A stretch of 64,000 bases of DNA from Auritidibacter sp. Marseille-P8566 (GCA_945895375.1 CAMDEE010000003.1:117342-181341); one strand, 5' to 3'; positions 18,519 to 26,633 are shown, counted from the stretch's first letter. Program-made: numbers and translations. The notes: a model not told the origin generated them from the letters alone.

Positions 18519-19487
18519 TCAACAAAAACAAAGGAAGTGCGCCGTTTCGCACTATTTATAGCAGCAATTACCTCTATATCAGTAGCTCTAACCGGCTGCT
18601 CAAGCCCTGCCCCTCAAGTTCTGGATAAGAACCCTGAAACAAGCAAATTCGTCCTAAATGCCTTCCAGGGTGGTCAGTTCCTAGACCCATTCGAGGACGG
18701 CAAAGCCGATATGGGCTTAACTCTGGAGGGAATCACCAGTCTGAGCACTCTTGGCTATGGCGAAGCTGACCTAGAGAGCGCAATCAACTGGGCTAAATCC
18801 AACACTGAACTACTTACTTCTACTGGGCTAAAGGCTCACTACGTATTCACGTCATATGTTGCTGGTTTCTCAGAAGATCCATCAGTTGTTGCTCAACTGC
18901 AAATCATGAAGGATGCAATCGCAGCAGATGGAACGGTGAAAAACACCAACAACTATTCCTACGCTTACGTTCTCTTCGCGCTTCTAGCAAGTGAAAAGAA
19001 TGATCTTGCCAACCAGGTTGCTCTAAAGATGATTAATAACGCTGAGGTTTCAGGTGGTTACAAATACACCAAGGGTGACACTACAAGCTCTGAATCAGCA
19101 GACGTGACATCTATGTCTCTTATGGCTATCCAAGCAAGCCTTGGGATGGGCACAGAAGAAGATGACACTGCTAAACAGTTCTCGATTGAAAAATCTAGAA
19201 ATTGGTTGTTGAAGAATCTGATTGATGACGATCACTTTGAAGCTTGGGAAAACGTTGACATAGCTGGAACATCTTTTGGCATTATGGCTTTGATTTCAAC
19301 AAACCAGGACTCCACAAAACCTGAAGCTTGGCTTGCAGCCAGAGTCAATAAAGAAGACTCCGGTATTCCATCTCCATATAGTGGAGAAGCAAGCGATGTC
19401 TTCACAACTGTTCAGGCGTTACTTCCTCTTTCGAGAGTCACATTTGTTGATGTGATGGACAAAGTAAAAGCCGGACGCAACGGCTAA
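18516..19487 (+). CDS. Lipoprotein with alpha-helical barrel repeats, transcobalamin alpha-domain-like (inferred)
   Basis: A 323-residue lipoprotein. MSTKTKEVRRFALF starts at the ATG at 18516 with GAAAGGG 5 bases upstream. The lipobox is LTGC. The mature part is made of paired helices resembling prenyltransferase/squalene-cyclase-type alpha-alpha barrels, with repeated small-residue helix motifs (SADVTSMSLMAIQASLG, DIAGTSFGIMALIS, EASDVFTTVQALLPL). The C-terminal QALLPLSRVTFVDVM resembles, from memory, the end of the alpha domain of intrinsic factor and transcobalamin. It is the first gene under a cobalamin riboswitch and precedes an ECF transporter. I infer surface capture of cobalamin or a relative. 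A structural comparison has not been run, and a generic barrel lipoprotein remains possible. Confidence 0.68.
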   Translation: MSTKTKEVRRFALFIAAITSISVALTGCSSPAPQVLDKNPETSKFVLNAFQGGQFLDPFEDGKADMGLTLEGITSLSTLGYGEADLESAINWAKSNTELLTSTGLKAHYVFTSYVAGFSEDPSVVAQLQIMKDAIAADGTVKNTNNYSYAYVLFALLASEKNDLANQVALKMINNAEVSGGYKYTKGDTTSSESADVTSMSLMAIQASLGMGTEEDDTAKQFSIEKSRNWLLKNLIDDDHFEAWENVDIAGTSFGIMALISTNQDSTKPEAWLAARVNKEDSGIPSPYSGEASDVFTTVQALLPLSRVTFVDVMDKVKAGRNG

Positions 19488-19496
19488 CCAATAATC

Positions 19497-20027
19497 ATGA
19501 GATCATTCGTCAGATTTAGCCTCGCTGGGCTAGTCGCACTCGTCGCCATTGGTTTTGTTGTTAATCAACAGCAAACTAATGGCGACGGGGACGAAGTCTT
19601 ACCCACTGTGACTAACGGTCAATGTGATGATGCCGGTACGAGTTTGATAATTGACTTTGGAACTGGACAGCCTCAAGAGCTAATTGAGAAGTGCATTCAA
19701 AACTTTGAAGGTTACTCATGGGATCTTTTCGAAGCAGCATCAATTGGGCTATCAGGGACTGAAAAGTATCCGGTTGGTTTTGTCTGCAGAATTGAAAACT
19801 TCCCTAGTAAAGAACAAGAAAAGTGCATCGACACTCCTGGCACTAAAAATGGCAGTTGGGCCTATTTTCTAAGTGAACAAGATGGCTCATGGAAATACAG
19901 CCCCATAGGTGCCTCCACTCATAAAACCAAGTGCGGTGTCAGCGAAGGTTGGCGTTTTCTATTGCCGGGCGAACCTGTTGAGACTCCCCCGCGTGTAGCA
20001 CCGAAAACTTATGCCTGCGGCAACTAG
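19497..20027 (+). CDS. Small secreted protein of the B12 ECF operon, possible transcobalamin beta-domain-like partner
   Basis: A 176-residue exported protein with an N-terminal hydrophobic helix (FSLAGLVALVAIGFVV) as signal or anchor and no lipobox. The mature part has six cysteines, probably forming disulfides. The motif GSWAYFLSEQDGSWKYSPIG, followed by GVSEGWRF, is the recognisable part. It recalls the SCO2322-type and DUF4430-like proteins often encoded beside actinobacterial ECF transporters. In human cobalamin carriers the comparable beta domain is fused to the alpha barrel; here the two would be separate genes 9 bases apart. It overlaps ecfT by 17 bases, implying coupled translation. 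The family assignment is from pattern memory only. Confidence 0.62.
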   Translation: MRSFVRFSLAGLVALVAIGFVVNQQQTNGDGDEVLPTVTNGQCDDAGTSLIIDFGTGQPQELIEKCIQNFEGYSWDLFEAASIGLSGTEKYPVGFVCRIENFPSKEQEKCIDTPGTKNGSWAYFLSEQDGSWKYSPIGASTHKTKCGVSEGWRFLLPGEPVETPPRVAPKTYACGN

Positions 20028-20991
20028 AGCAGTTCACCTTTTATCTGCAAATAAAACAAATCCACTTTCTTGGTGGCTAGCTGGAATTAGCCTGGCTGTT
20101 ACAGCGTCACTCACCAGCAATGTATTTATCCTGATTGCAATCTGCACAGGCTCACTTCTAACCATCAGGCTTTGCCGAGACGATTCACCTTGGGCTCAGT
20201 CGATTGGCTTTTACATCAAACTAGCTGCAATCGTTGTTGCCCTTCGAGTTCTGTTTCGAATCATCTTCAACTTAGGCACATCAACCAAAGATGCTTTTCT
20301 ACTTCTACCTTCAATAGATCTAAATCTTGGGTTTGGTAATTCACTCAGATTGTTTGGACCTGTTTCTCAAGAGGCCTTTAGCTTTGCTCTAGTAGATGGA
20401 TTTAGATTAGCTGCCATTATTTTGGCTATTGGAATGGCCAACTCGTTGGCTAATCCAAGAAAACTGTTGAAATCAACTCCTGGGGCGCTCTACGAAATAG
20501 CAACAGCAATATCTATTGCGATCAACTTAGCCCCACAACTCATCGCTAGCCTAGGCAGAGTAAGAAGAGCAAGATCTCTTCGAGGCCAGTCAAAGGGAAT
20601 CAAGGCCATGGCTGGAATTGTTATTCCAGTTCTTGAAGACACCATAGATCAGTCCATGGGGCTAGCTGCCAGCATGTCTGCAAGAGGCTTTGGCAGAAAA
20701 GGTAACCGAACATACCTGCAAACTATTGGCGCAAGACTATTGGCCTTTGTGGCAATCTGCCTGATCATCACTGGCTCTGCTTTACTTCTGTTCTCTCCTC
20801 AAAATCAAGGATTCCCATTGACTCTGCTGGTAGTTGGAATCATCACGGCTGCCCTATCGGTCAAACTCTCTTCAGCTCGAGCAACGATTACTAGATACCG
20901 CAAAGAGCCTTGGCGCTTAGGCGACCTAGTACTTCTAGTTGCTGCACTAATACTTGTATCGCTGGCTTTTAGTGGGGTGTTCGCAAGATGA
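20011..20991 (+). CDS. ecfT: ECF transporter transmembrane coupling protein EcfT
   Basis: A 326-residue CbiQ/EcfT-family membrane protein that joins the S component to the two ATPases. The two coupling helices carry the expected signatures RRARSLRG (about residue 190) and SARGFGRKG (about 225). Hydrophobic segments lie at about 25-60, 70-90, 125-150, 245-265 and 300-322. It overlaps the preceding gene by 17 bases and the following one by 4 (ATGA), so the operon is translationally coupled. Membership in a B12-type system comes from the riboswitch and the neighbouring S component. Confidence 0.92.
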   Translation: MPAATRAVHLLSANKTNPLSWWLAGISLAVTASLTSNVFILIAICTGSLLTIRLCRDDSPWAQSIGFYIKLAAIVVALRVLFRIIFNLGTSTKDAFLLLPSIDLNLGFGNSLRLFGPVSQEAFSFALVDGFRLAAIILAIGMANSLANPRKLLKSTPGALYEIATAISIAINLAPQLIASLGRVRRARSLRGQSKGIKAMAGIVIPVLEDTIDQSMGLAASMSARGFGRKGNRTYLQTIGARLLAFVAICLIITGSALLLFSPQNQGFPLTLLVVGIITAALSVKLSSARATITRYRKEPWRLGDLVLLVAALILVSLAFSGVFAR

Positions 20992-22583
20992 TTGAACTCA
21001 AAGACCTTACCTTTAGCTATCTGAAATCAGATGGCTCTAAAGTTTCTGAAACTCCTCAGCTGAACAACGTGAACCTAAGCATTGGTGCAGGTGAATTTGT
21101 TTTGGTGTGTGGCCCAACTGGTTCTGGTAAATCAACTTTTCTCAAAGCACTCAATGGCCTTGCTCCTAGTTTTACTGGTGGAGTCATAACTGGAGAGCTA
21201 AAGATAAACGGTGTGAACTATATAGGTTCTGAGCCTCATGAGTTTGCTTCCTTGGTTGGCTTTGTTAACCAACAACCAGAGAACGCTTTTGTTGGCGACA
21301 CAGTAATTGATGAGATTGTTTACTGTGCCGAACAACTTGGTTTACCAATCGACCAGATAAGAACTTCTGTTGAAAACATTTCTGAAATCTTAGAGATCTC
21401 TGATCTTCTTGAAAGACCTTTAGCGACCTTGTCCGGTGGACAGCAGCAAAGAGTCGCTATTGGTTCAGCACTGGTTGCTGGTCAAAAGATACTTCTGCTT
21501 GATGAACCGACTTCAGCGCTAGATCTTGACGGTGCCGCTGAAGTTCTAAGGATTCTAAAGAAACTAAGTGCTGAGCAGGCAGTCACAGTGTTACTTGCCG
21601 AACACAGAATCTCACGAGTAATAGCTGAAGTGGATTCGGTGTTAGTAGTTCACGGTGATGGCAGCGTAACTAAGGGTGCTCCAGCAACACAGTTCAATGA
21701 CTCTAGGTTCGCTCCCCCGATTATTGAACTGGGTCTCAAGCTCGGTTGGAAACCACTGCCAGTGTCAGTTAGTGATGCCTCGTTGATGTGGAATAAGAGC
21801 AATACTTCTTTTGAGCAGAAAACTTTCTTTGAGCCAAAAGCAGAGGTTCTAAAGATAGAGAACTTAGAAGTCAGCTTTGGTGCTGTTCAGGCGATTAGAC
21901 CAATCTCATTTAGTCTCTTTGGAAATCAGATCACTGCTTTGATGGGTGAGAACGGTTCTGGCAAGACGACTCTCTGCTGGGCCCTGCAAGGATCGGGAAC
22001 TAAAACCAAAGGGAGTGTCACCTCTTTCAAAGGTGACACCGCAGAACTAGGTTCTAACGAAAGACTAGAAGTTCTCACCATGGTCCCCCAGCGTGCTGCT
22101 GACTTACTATTCTTGCCAACTCTTAGTGCTGAGTTAGAAGAATCAGATCGATTCGCTAACGTTCAGTCTGGTAGCACAGCAAAACTATTTAGAGATCTAG
22201 CAGGTCGTATCGACACATCTATTCATCCAAGAGATCTATCTGCTGGTCAACAGCTATCCCTTGTCCTAGCCATACAACTAGTCAAGCAAGCAAAAATTGT
22301 TGTTCTTGATGAACCAACCAGAGGCTTGGATTACTCAGCCAAACATGCTCTTGCTAACCAACTGAACAGCATCAGATCAGAAGATAGATCCGTTCTTATC
22401 GCCACTCATGACATTGAGTTTGTTGCCATGGTCTCGGACAGAGTGCTTGTTCTTGAACAAGGGTCATTGATTATTGATGACTCACCTCTAGAAGTTCTTG
22501 GTTTCGGAAAACCTTTTGCATCGCAGCTTGCTGAGATCACACAAGAGCCAGGGCTCATAAGTCTTGAGCAGGTGAAGCTATGA
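20988..22583 (+). CDS. ecfA: ECF transporter fused ATPases EcfA-EcfA'
   Basis: A 531-residue protein with two ABC ATPase halves. Half 1 has Walker A GPTGSGKST at 42-50, signature LSGGQQQRVAIG, Walker [13 protein letters not shown] and switch His in AEHRIS. Half 2 has Walker A GENGSGKTT, a degenerate signature LSAGQQLSLVLA, Walker B IVVLDEPTRGLD and ATHD. The fused arrangement replaces the usual EcfA1/EcfA2 pair. It overlaps ecfT and the S-component gene by 4 bases on each side. It powers uptake through EcfT and the S component. Confidence 0.94.
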   Translation: MIELKDLTFSYLKSDGSKVSETPQLNNVNLSIGAGEFVLVCGPTGSGKSTFLKALNGLAPSFTGGVITGELKINGVNYIGSEPHEFASLVGFVNQQPENAFVGDTVIDEIVYCAEQLGLPIDQIRTSVENISEILEISDLLERPLATLSGGQQQRVAIGSALVAGQKILLLDEPTSALDLDGAAEVLRILKKLSAEQAVTVLLAEHRISRVIAEVDSVLVVHGDGSVTKGAPATQFNDSRFAPPIIELGLKLGWKPLPVSVSDASLMWNKSNTSFEQKTFFEPKAEVLKIENLEVSFGAVQAIRPISFSLFGNQITALMGENGSGKTTLCWALQGSGTKTKGSVTSFKGDTAELGSNERLEVLTMVPQRAADLLFLPTLSAELEESDRFANVQSGSTAKLFRDLAGRIDTSIHPRDLSAGQQLSLVLAIQLVKQAKIVVLDEPTRGLDYSAKHALANQLNSIRSEDRSVLIATHDIEFVAMVSDRVLVLEQGSLIIDDSPLEVLGFGKPFASQLAEITQEPGLISLEQVKL

Positions 22584-23344
22584 AGATACTGATTTCAAGA
22601 TTGAGTATCACAATGGCTGGCTTCGGTAGCCTCCTGATGTTTGCCTGGCCTTTATTGATTACACAGAGCACAACAAGTGAAACTCAGTTGTCTCAAAGTG
22701 TGTTCATTGTTTTGATGCCGCTAATCTTGCTTCTTATTTTGGTTGAGTTTGCAACAGGTGATATCGGTTCCAAACAGCTAGCCCTGCTTGGAGTCTTAGT
22801 TGCTCTGAATGCAGTCATCAGATTGTTAGGTGCAGGAACCGCAGGTATTGAAACTTCCTTCTTCCTAATCATCTTGGGTGCATATGTGTTTGGCAGTGGC
22901 TTTGGTTTCATTCTTGGTGCCGGGTCCATATTTGTCTCTGCTCTAATCACCGGCGGCGTTGGGCCTTGGCTGCCATTCCAGATGATGGCTGCTGCACTAG
23001 TTGGTTTAGGTGCGGGACTTATTCCTCATGTGAAGAGATCTTGGCTTACCAAGACCTACCTAATTATCTATGCAGTCATAGCTGCCTTTGGTTATGGCGC
23101 TTTGATGACTCTTTGGAACTGGCCATACCTTGCAGGAACTGGAACTCAGATTAGCTACGTAGCTGGAGACCCATTAATGAGTAACCTAACGAGATTCCTG
23201 CAATACGAGATTGTCACTGGTGGCCTTGTTTGGGATGCAGGCAGAGCAGTCACCACCTCTGTTCTAATCCTGTTAACAGGCACAGCCCTGATCGCCACTC
23301 TGCAAAGAGCAGCAACCAGGGCTGGCGTTGGACGAAAAGCTTAG
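22580..23344 (+). CDS. ECF transporter substrate-specific S component, putative cobalamin type
   Basis: A 254-residue integral membrane protein with about six to seven TM helices. The helix pair around GSIFVSALITGGVGPWLPFQ, followed by a small-residue-rich helix (AAALVGLGAGL), fits actinobacterial S components of the proposed cobalamin (CbrT-like) group. Assignment to B12 rests on the riboswitch 4 kb upstream in the same uninterrupted operon, not on binding residues. It ends in a TTAG shared with the convergent DoxX gene: the two stop codons overlap by exactly 4 bases. Confidence 0.82.
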   Translation: MKILISRLSITMAGFGSLLMFAWPLLITQSTTSETQLSQSVFIVLMPLILLLILVEFATGDIGSKQLALLGVLVALNAVIRLLGAGTAGIETSFFLIILGAYVFGSGFGFILGAGSIFVSALITGGVGPWLPFQMMAAALVGLGAGLIPHVKRSWLTKTYLIIYAVIAAFGYGALMTLWNWPYLAGTGTQISYVAGDPLMSNLTRFLQYEIVTGGLVWDAGRAVTTSVLILLTGTALIATLQRAATRAGVGRKA

Positions 23345-23748
23345 ACAGTCGGGTAGAAAGCCAAGAGCACTGTTGCAAGAACAGTTGCTGCTAGCAGCAT
23401 CAAGCCAGTCTTGTATGTGTATTTGAATTCCTTACGAACGATGTGTATGAGGTTAGCTAGCACCATAACCAAAGTAAGACCTGCACCAGCAGCAACACCC
23501 AGAGGCAGTGCCCAGTCAAAGTTGAATACTGTTACAGCAACCGGAGCCAAGATAACTCCTAGACCACCAAGAAGTTCTGCCAGACCGATGAACTTAGTTG
23601 AACCTTTAGGGAACTTCTCAACCCAACCCCAACCTCTCTTGAGTAGATCAGCGTCTGAGGTGCGCAGTTTGTCTAACCCAGCCTTGATGAATGCGTAGGC
23701 AACGTAGAGCGATACTGCTAGAGCTGCGACCGTAATAAAAATGTTCAT
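23341..23748 (-). CDS. DoxX-family membrane protein
   Basis: A 135-residue protein with four TM helices (about 3-22, 52-72, 78-98 and 112-132). It has the DoxX-type first-helix motif FIKAGLDKL and the second-helix LAELLGGLGVIL. DoxX-like proteins are small quinone-associated or redox-linked membrane proteins, but this copy's role is unknown. It lies downstream of heliorhodopsin on the same strand, separated by 141 bases and a terminator-like hairpin, so co-transcription would need read-through. Its stop codon overlaps that of the convergent S-component gene. Confidence 0.8.
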   Translation of the reverse strand: MNIFITVAALAVSLYVAYAFIKAGLDKLRTSDADLLKRGWGWVEKFPKGSTKFIGLAELLGGLGVILAPVAVTVFNFDWALPLGVAAGAGLTLVMVLANLIHIVRKEFKYTYKTGLMLLAATVLATVLLAFYPTV

Positions 23749-23847
23749 TGGTACCTTTCAGAAAACTTGATCTAGATGACTTAGCAACCTTGAGTCAATC
23801 ACACATTACCTTTGTGCCTGACCAGAATTAAACTCAAGTTAAAGCAA

Positions 23848-23877
23848 TGTTGGCGGCCACCTAAGTGACCGCCAACA
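23848..23877 (-). terminator. Hairpin terminator after the heliorhodopsin gene
   Basis: TGTTGGCGGCCAC (23848-23860) pairs with GTGACCGCCAACA (23865-23877) around the loop CTAA. The single C/A imperfection on the plus strand is a U-G wobble on the minus-strand RNA, so it is built to work on the heliorhodopsin transcript. The following minus-strand bases are moderately U-rich (ATTGCTTTAA). Confidence 0.75.
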
Positions 23878-23889
23878 CTAAATGCTTGA

Positions 23890-24753
23890 TTACTGAGCAG
23901 TTAGCGCAGGAATGATAGCTCCTGAGAATACCTGCCAAGCAAGAAGAGACTTCGCTACGAAGCTAAGAGTGATGTATACACGCTCACCGAATAGGTAGTC
24001 CTTCCACTTACCAACCTGCTTGTACTGCAGAGCCTGGTTGATACCGAATGTGTTGAAGGCAATGAAGATGGTGACGATAATTCCATAGACGAATCCAGGA
24101 ATCTCGTTAGCGCCTTCGTAACCTGGGCGGAAGACAGAGATGAAGATGATGATCCAAGGAACAACACCGGTCATACAACCCATGATGAATGGAAGACCCT
24201 TGCCGTTACCCGGCTTCTCGTACTTCTCCTGAAGTGCACCGAACAAGATCATGCTTGCGTTCACCGCGAATACTGCCATTAGACCTGCGAAGTCTGTGAA
24301 ACCGTTCAGCAGCATGATTGAAGTAATCATGATTGAAGATGACAGTGAGTACTCAGTCCAACGGAAGTAGTTGTGAGTGTTAGCTAGACCATCGAAGTAA
24401 CGCTTCTTGAACCAAGGAGAAATGATTAGGAAGTGGAAGATAGCTGAAAGCAATAGGAAGGCAATGATTGCTCCGCCTAGGTTGATTGTGAACAGTTCAA
24501 CTGTCACAGGCTCTGGGAAGGTGAATGTCTGACCACCCTGAGTAAATGTTTGACCTGGTTTGAATCCCGGAGGGCCATCCATCCAAGTTGCTGTTACAGG
24601 GAAGTAACCCTGCACTTCTACCTGCACAAGAATTGCAGTTAGGGAGATTGCGGAGAACAAGTGCAATAGACCTGCAACTAGGTTGTATCTAGTTAGACCC
24701 TTTTCACTTATCTTTCCTGCTGCCTTGGCAGCTTTCTTTTCGGCTTTAGCCAT
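23890..24753 (-). CDS. Heliorhodopsin
   Basis: A 287-residue, seven-helix retinal protein of the heliorhodopsin family, with the inverted topology (N-terminus inside) known for this family. The start is the ATG at 24753, with AAAGG 7 bases upstream. Helix C reads FRWTEYSLSSS, giving counterion E134 and S138 (E107 and S111 in HeR 48C12). The family-typical NASMILFGALQEKY follows, then GVVPWI. Helix G reads SFVAKSLLAWQVFSG, with the Schiff-base lysine at K268 (K241 in 48C12). The long extracellular A-B loop carries a proline/glycine-rich stretch. The family does not pump ions noticeably and is thought to be sensory or enzyme-regulating. It follows an isochorismatase-like gene by 42 bases and lies downstream of a sigma/anti-sigma pair. 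Confidence 0.97.
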   Translation of the reverse strand: MAKAEKKAAKAAGKISEKGLTRYNLVAGLLHLFSAISLTAILVQVEVQGYFPVTATWMDGPPGFKPGQTFTQGGQTFTFPEPVTVELFTINLGGAIIAFLLLSAIFHFLIISPWFKKRYFDGLANTHNYFRWTEYSLSSSIMITSIMLLNGFTDFAGLMAVFAVNASMILFGALQEKYEKPGNGKGLPFIMGCMTGVVPWIIIFISVFRPGYEGANEIPGFVYGIIVTIFIAFNTFGINQALQYKQVGKWKDYLFGERVYITLSFVAKSLLAWQVFSGAIIPALTAQ

Positions 24754-24795
24754 TTGTTTCACCTTTCATAGTGTTCTAATTCAGTGTATTGGGAA

Positions 24796-25347
24796 CTAGA
24801 AGGAAAGCTCGGTAACGGAAACCGCCCTAGATTCTCTTCCTGGCAGGGAATAACCCATAAAGTTCGTGTTTTGTTCATCAATAACCCTTGCCGCATCAAC
24901 GATGTAGCCGTTCCACTCAAAGCCAGTGGTGGTGTGGGCATCTGTTATCAGAGTCAGGTCATATCCCCTCTCTAGAGCTGCGTGACAGGTATGCCGAATG
25001 CAGTTATTGGTCTCTGCTCCACACACATATAGATGTGAAACACCTAGACCACTTAGAACCTCTTCAAGGTTTGTTTCTTCAAACGAAGATCTGAATGTTT
25101 TTCTAACTGAAGACTCACCTGGACGTGGTTCGAGTTCAGGAACTATTTGCCACTCTGGGCTTTCAAGAACTAACTCTTCATCAGAGTGTTGAATCCAAAC
25201 TATTGGAACGAAAGCAGCTCTCGCTTTATCAATTGCAAGGCGCATGTTGGCAATCTTAGAATCACGCTCATAAGCATCAGCCATCACCCCAACCTGCACG
25301 TCAATAACTAAAAGAGCAGAGGAAGATCTATCTGTGAAATTAGACAT
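24796..25347 (-). CDS. Isochorismatase-like cysteine hydrolase
   Basis: A 183-residue cytoplasmic hydrolase of the isochorismatase/nicotinamidase superfamily. The catalytic triad is visible: D16 (LLVIDVQ), K83 (RKTFRS) and C116 (GAETNNCIRHT). The cis-peptide VCGAETNNC loop and TDAHTTT are also present. Members hydrolyse amide or ester bonds in small molecules; the substrate here is unknown. No Shine-Dalgarno sequence is visible, but TAGCAT lies 6 bases before the ATG, suggesting leaderless transcription in the 41-base gap after the anti-sigma gene. Heliorhodopsin follows 42 bases downstream on the same strand. Confidence 0.88.
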   Translation of the reverse strand: MSNFTDRSSSALLVIDVQVGVMADAYERDSKIANMRLAIDKARAAFVPIVWIQHSDEELVLESPEWQIVPELEPRPGESSVRKTFRSSFEETNLEEVLSGLGVSHLYVCGAETNNCIRHTCHAALERGYDLTLITDAHTTTGFEWNGYIVDAARVIDEQNTNFMGYSLPGRESRAVSVTELSF

Positions 25348-25388
25348 ACCTAGATGCTAGTGGGCTAGCCAATGGAGTGGAGCTAACT

Positions 25389-26123
25389 TTACTGCTCAAA
25401 TACTGTAGGTATCAATGTAAAGCTATCGCTTAGGATTTGGTCTCTAACCTTTGTATACAGGCTTCCTGCATCTTCGTTCACAGGTATAACCATTGGATAC
25501 ATAGCACCATCGGTCCCTTGAACAAGCAGTCGGATGCCTTCTGCATCTGAACTTGATGCGATTTCACTTTTGAGGTTGGCGACCTTTCCGTCTGTGAAAA
25601 AATCACCAAGCGATTTAAAGTTTTCATTGTTTGGCGAATAAAGGGCATCGGTTACCACATAGACATATAAGGTGCCGTTCTGGCCATCTGCCCTGTCTTG
25701 CCAGGTTTCATCAATATATTCAGTTGCTTCGCTTGGGGTGTAACCCGCAGCTGCACGCAACCCTACTTCATATAGTGGCACGCTATTGCTTGAGAGTAAT
25801 TCCTCTTCTGTAAATTTTTTATCACCCATAGCCAAAGACATTTTTGGCATGTCTCTGAGTGAAGATCCTTCGGGAGAAGTGGAAAGAGAAGTTTCATTAA
25901 TCTGGCTAAAAGGGCTTGTAAAGACAAATACTCCAGCAAGAACAGCTGCTCCACCGGCAAGGTTAAACATAAGAGCAGGGGTCAAGAACTTTCTTGGGCC
26001 AAACTTTGGCTTACTCAACATGGCAGATTGAATGATACTCTCATCAAGCTTCGGAGCTTTAGTCTTTCGAGCGGCCTTGCTCAACTGAGCTAGTACCTCA
26101 TCATCTTCAAACTTGTTTTTCAT
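25389..26123 (-). CDS. Putative membrane anti-sigma factor
   Basis: A 244-residue protein with a charged cytoplasmic N-terminus of about 45 residues, one TM helix (about residues 48-68) and an extracytoplasmic domain of about 175 residues. No conserved domain is recognised. The assignment as anti-sigma rests on its topology and on its position 15 bases downstream of an ECF sigma gene. No zinc-finger H-x3-C-x2-C motif is present. The outer domain has the periodic YVYVVTDALYSP and IRLLVQGTDGAMYPMVIP strands, which look like a beta-rich sensor. What it senses is unknown. Confidence 0.65.
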   Translation of the reverse strand: MKNKFEDDEVLAQLSKAARKTKAPKLDESIIQSAMLSKPKFGPRKFLTPALMFNLAGGAAVLAGVFVFTSPFSQINETSLSTSPEGSSLRDMPKMSLAMGDKKFTEEELLSSNSVPLYEVGLRAAAGYTPSEATEYIDETWQDRADGQNGTLYVYVVTDALYSPNNENFKSLGDFFTDGKVANLKSEIASSSDAEGIRLLVQGTDGAMYPMVIPVNEDAGSLYTKVRDQILSDSFTLIPTVFEQ

Positions 26124-26138
26124 ATCTGGTTTATGTCC

Positions 26139-26633
26139 CTAATCTCTAGTTTCTGACAGTTGATCCTTGAGATTCTTGGCTAGTCTCTCTCGTGCTCTTT
26201 TGAGTCTCTGACTGGTGTTGTTCTCAGTGGTTCCCAGAACAACTGCAATCTCTTTGATACTTAGCTGCTCAAAGACCAGCAGTGCTAGCACCTGCCTGTC
26301 CTTGGCTGAGAGTTCATCAAAAGCCTGAGCCACTGCTGAGCCATCCAAAGCAACATCCTCGGCCGAAGGTGCTGACCTATCGTGATCTAGTAGCGGAACA
26401 GTAGCGGCTCTTCTAGAAAGCTTCTTCCGGTGATTAGAAACCACAAACCCAGCTATTTTGTATAGCCAAGGTAGTTCAAACCCTTCAGGGCAGCTCTCTC
26501 GCTTGCGCCAGGCTATTTCAAAGATTTCGCTGGCCAAGTCCTCAACCTGGCTTAGCTCTACTCTTCTAGTTAGGTACTTAGAGATATCTTGAAGATGAGA
26601 TCTAAAGGTGGCCACAAACTGCACTTGATCCAC
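26139..26633 (-). CDS. ECF-type RNA polymerase sigma factor
   Basis: A 164-residue sigma-70 family protein with region 2 (VEDLASEIFEIAWRKRESCPEGFELPWLYKIAGFVVSNHRRK pattern, in parts) and region 4 (LSAKDRQVLALLVFEQLSIKEIA, then TENNTSQRLKRARERL as the recognition helix). Regions 1 and 3 are absent, as in ECF sigma factors. The start is a GTG at 26633 with AAAGG about 8-10 bases upstream. The putative membrane anti-sigma gene follows 15 bases downstream. The target promoters cannot be read, but the isochorismatase and heliorhodopsin genes lie in the same run. Confidence 0.9.
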   Translation of the reverse strand: MDQVQFVATFRSHLQDISKYLTRRVELSQVEDLASEIFEIAWRKRESCPEGFELPWLYKIAGFVVSNHRKKLSRRAATVPLLDHDRSAPSAEDVALDGSAVAQAFDELSAKDRQVLALLVFEQLSIKEIAVVLGTTENNTSQRLKRARERLAKNLKDQLSETRD

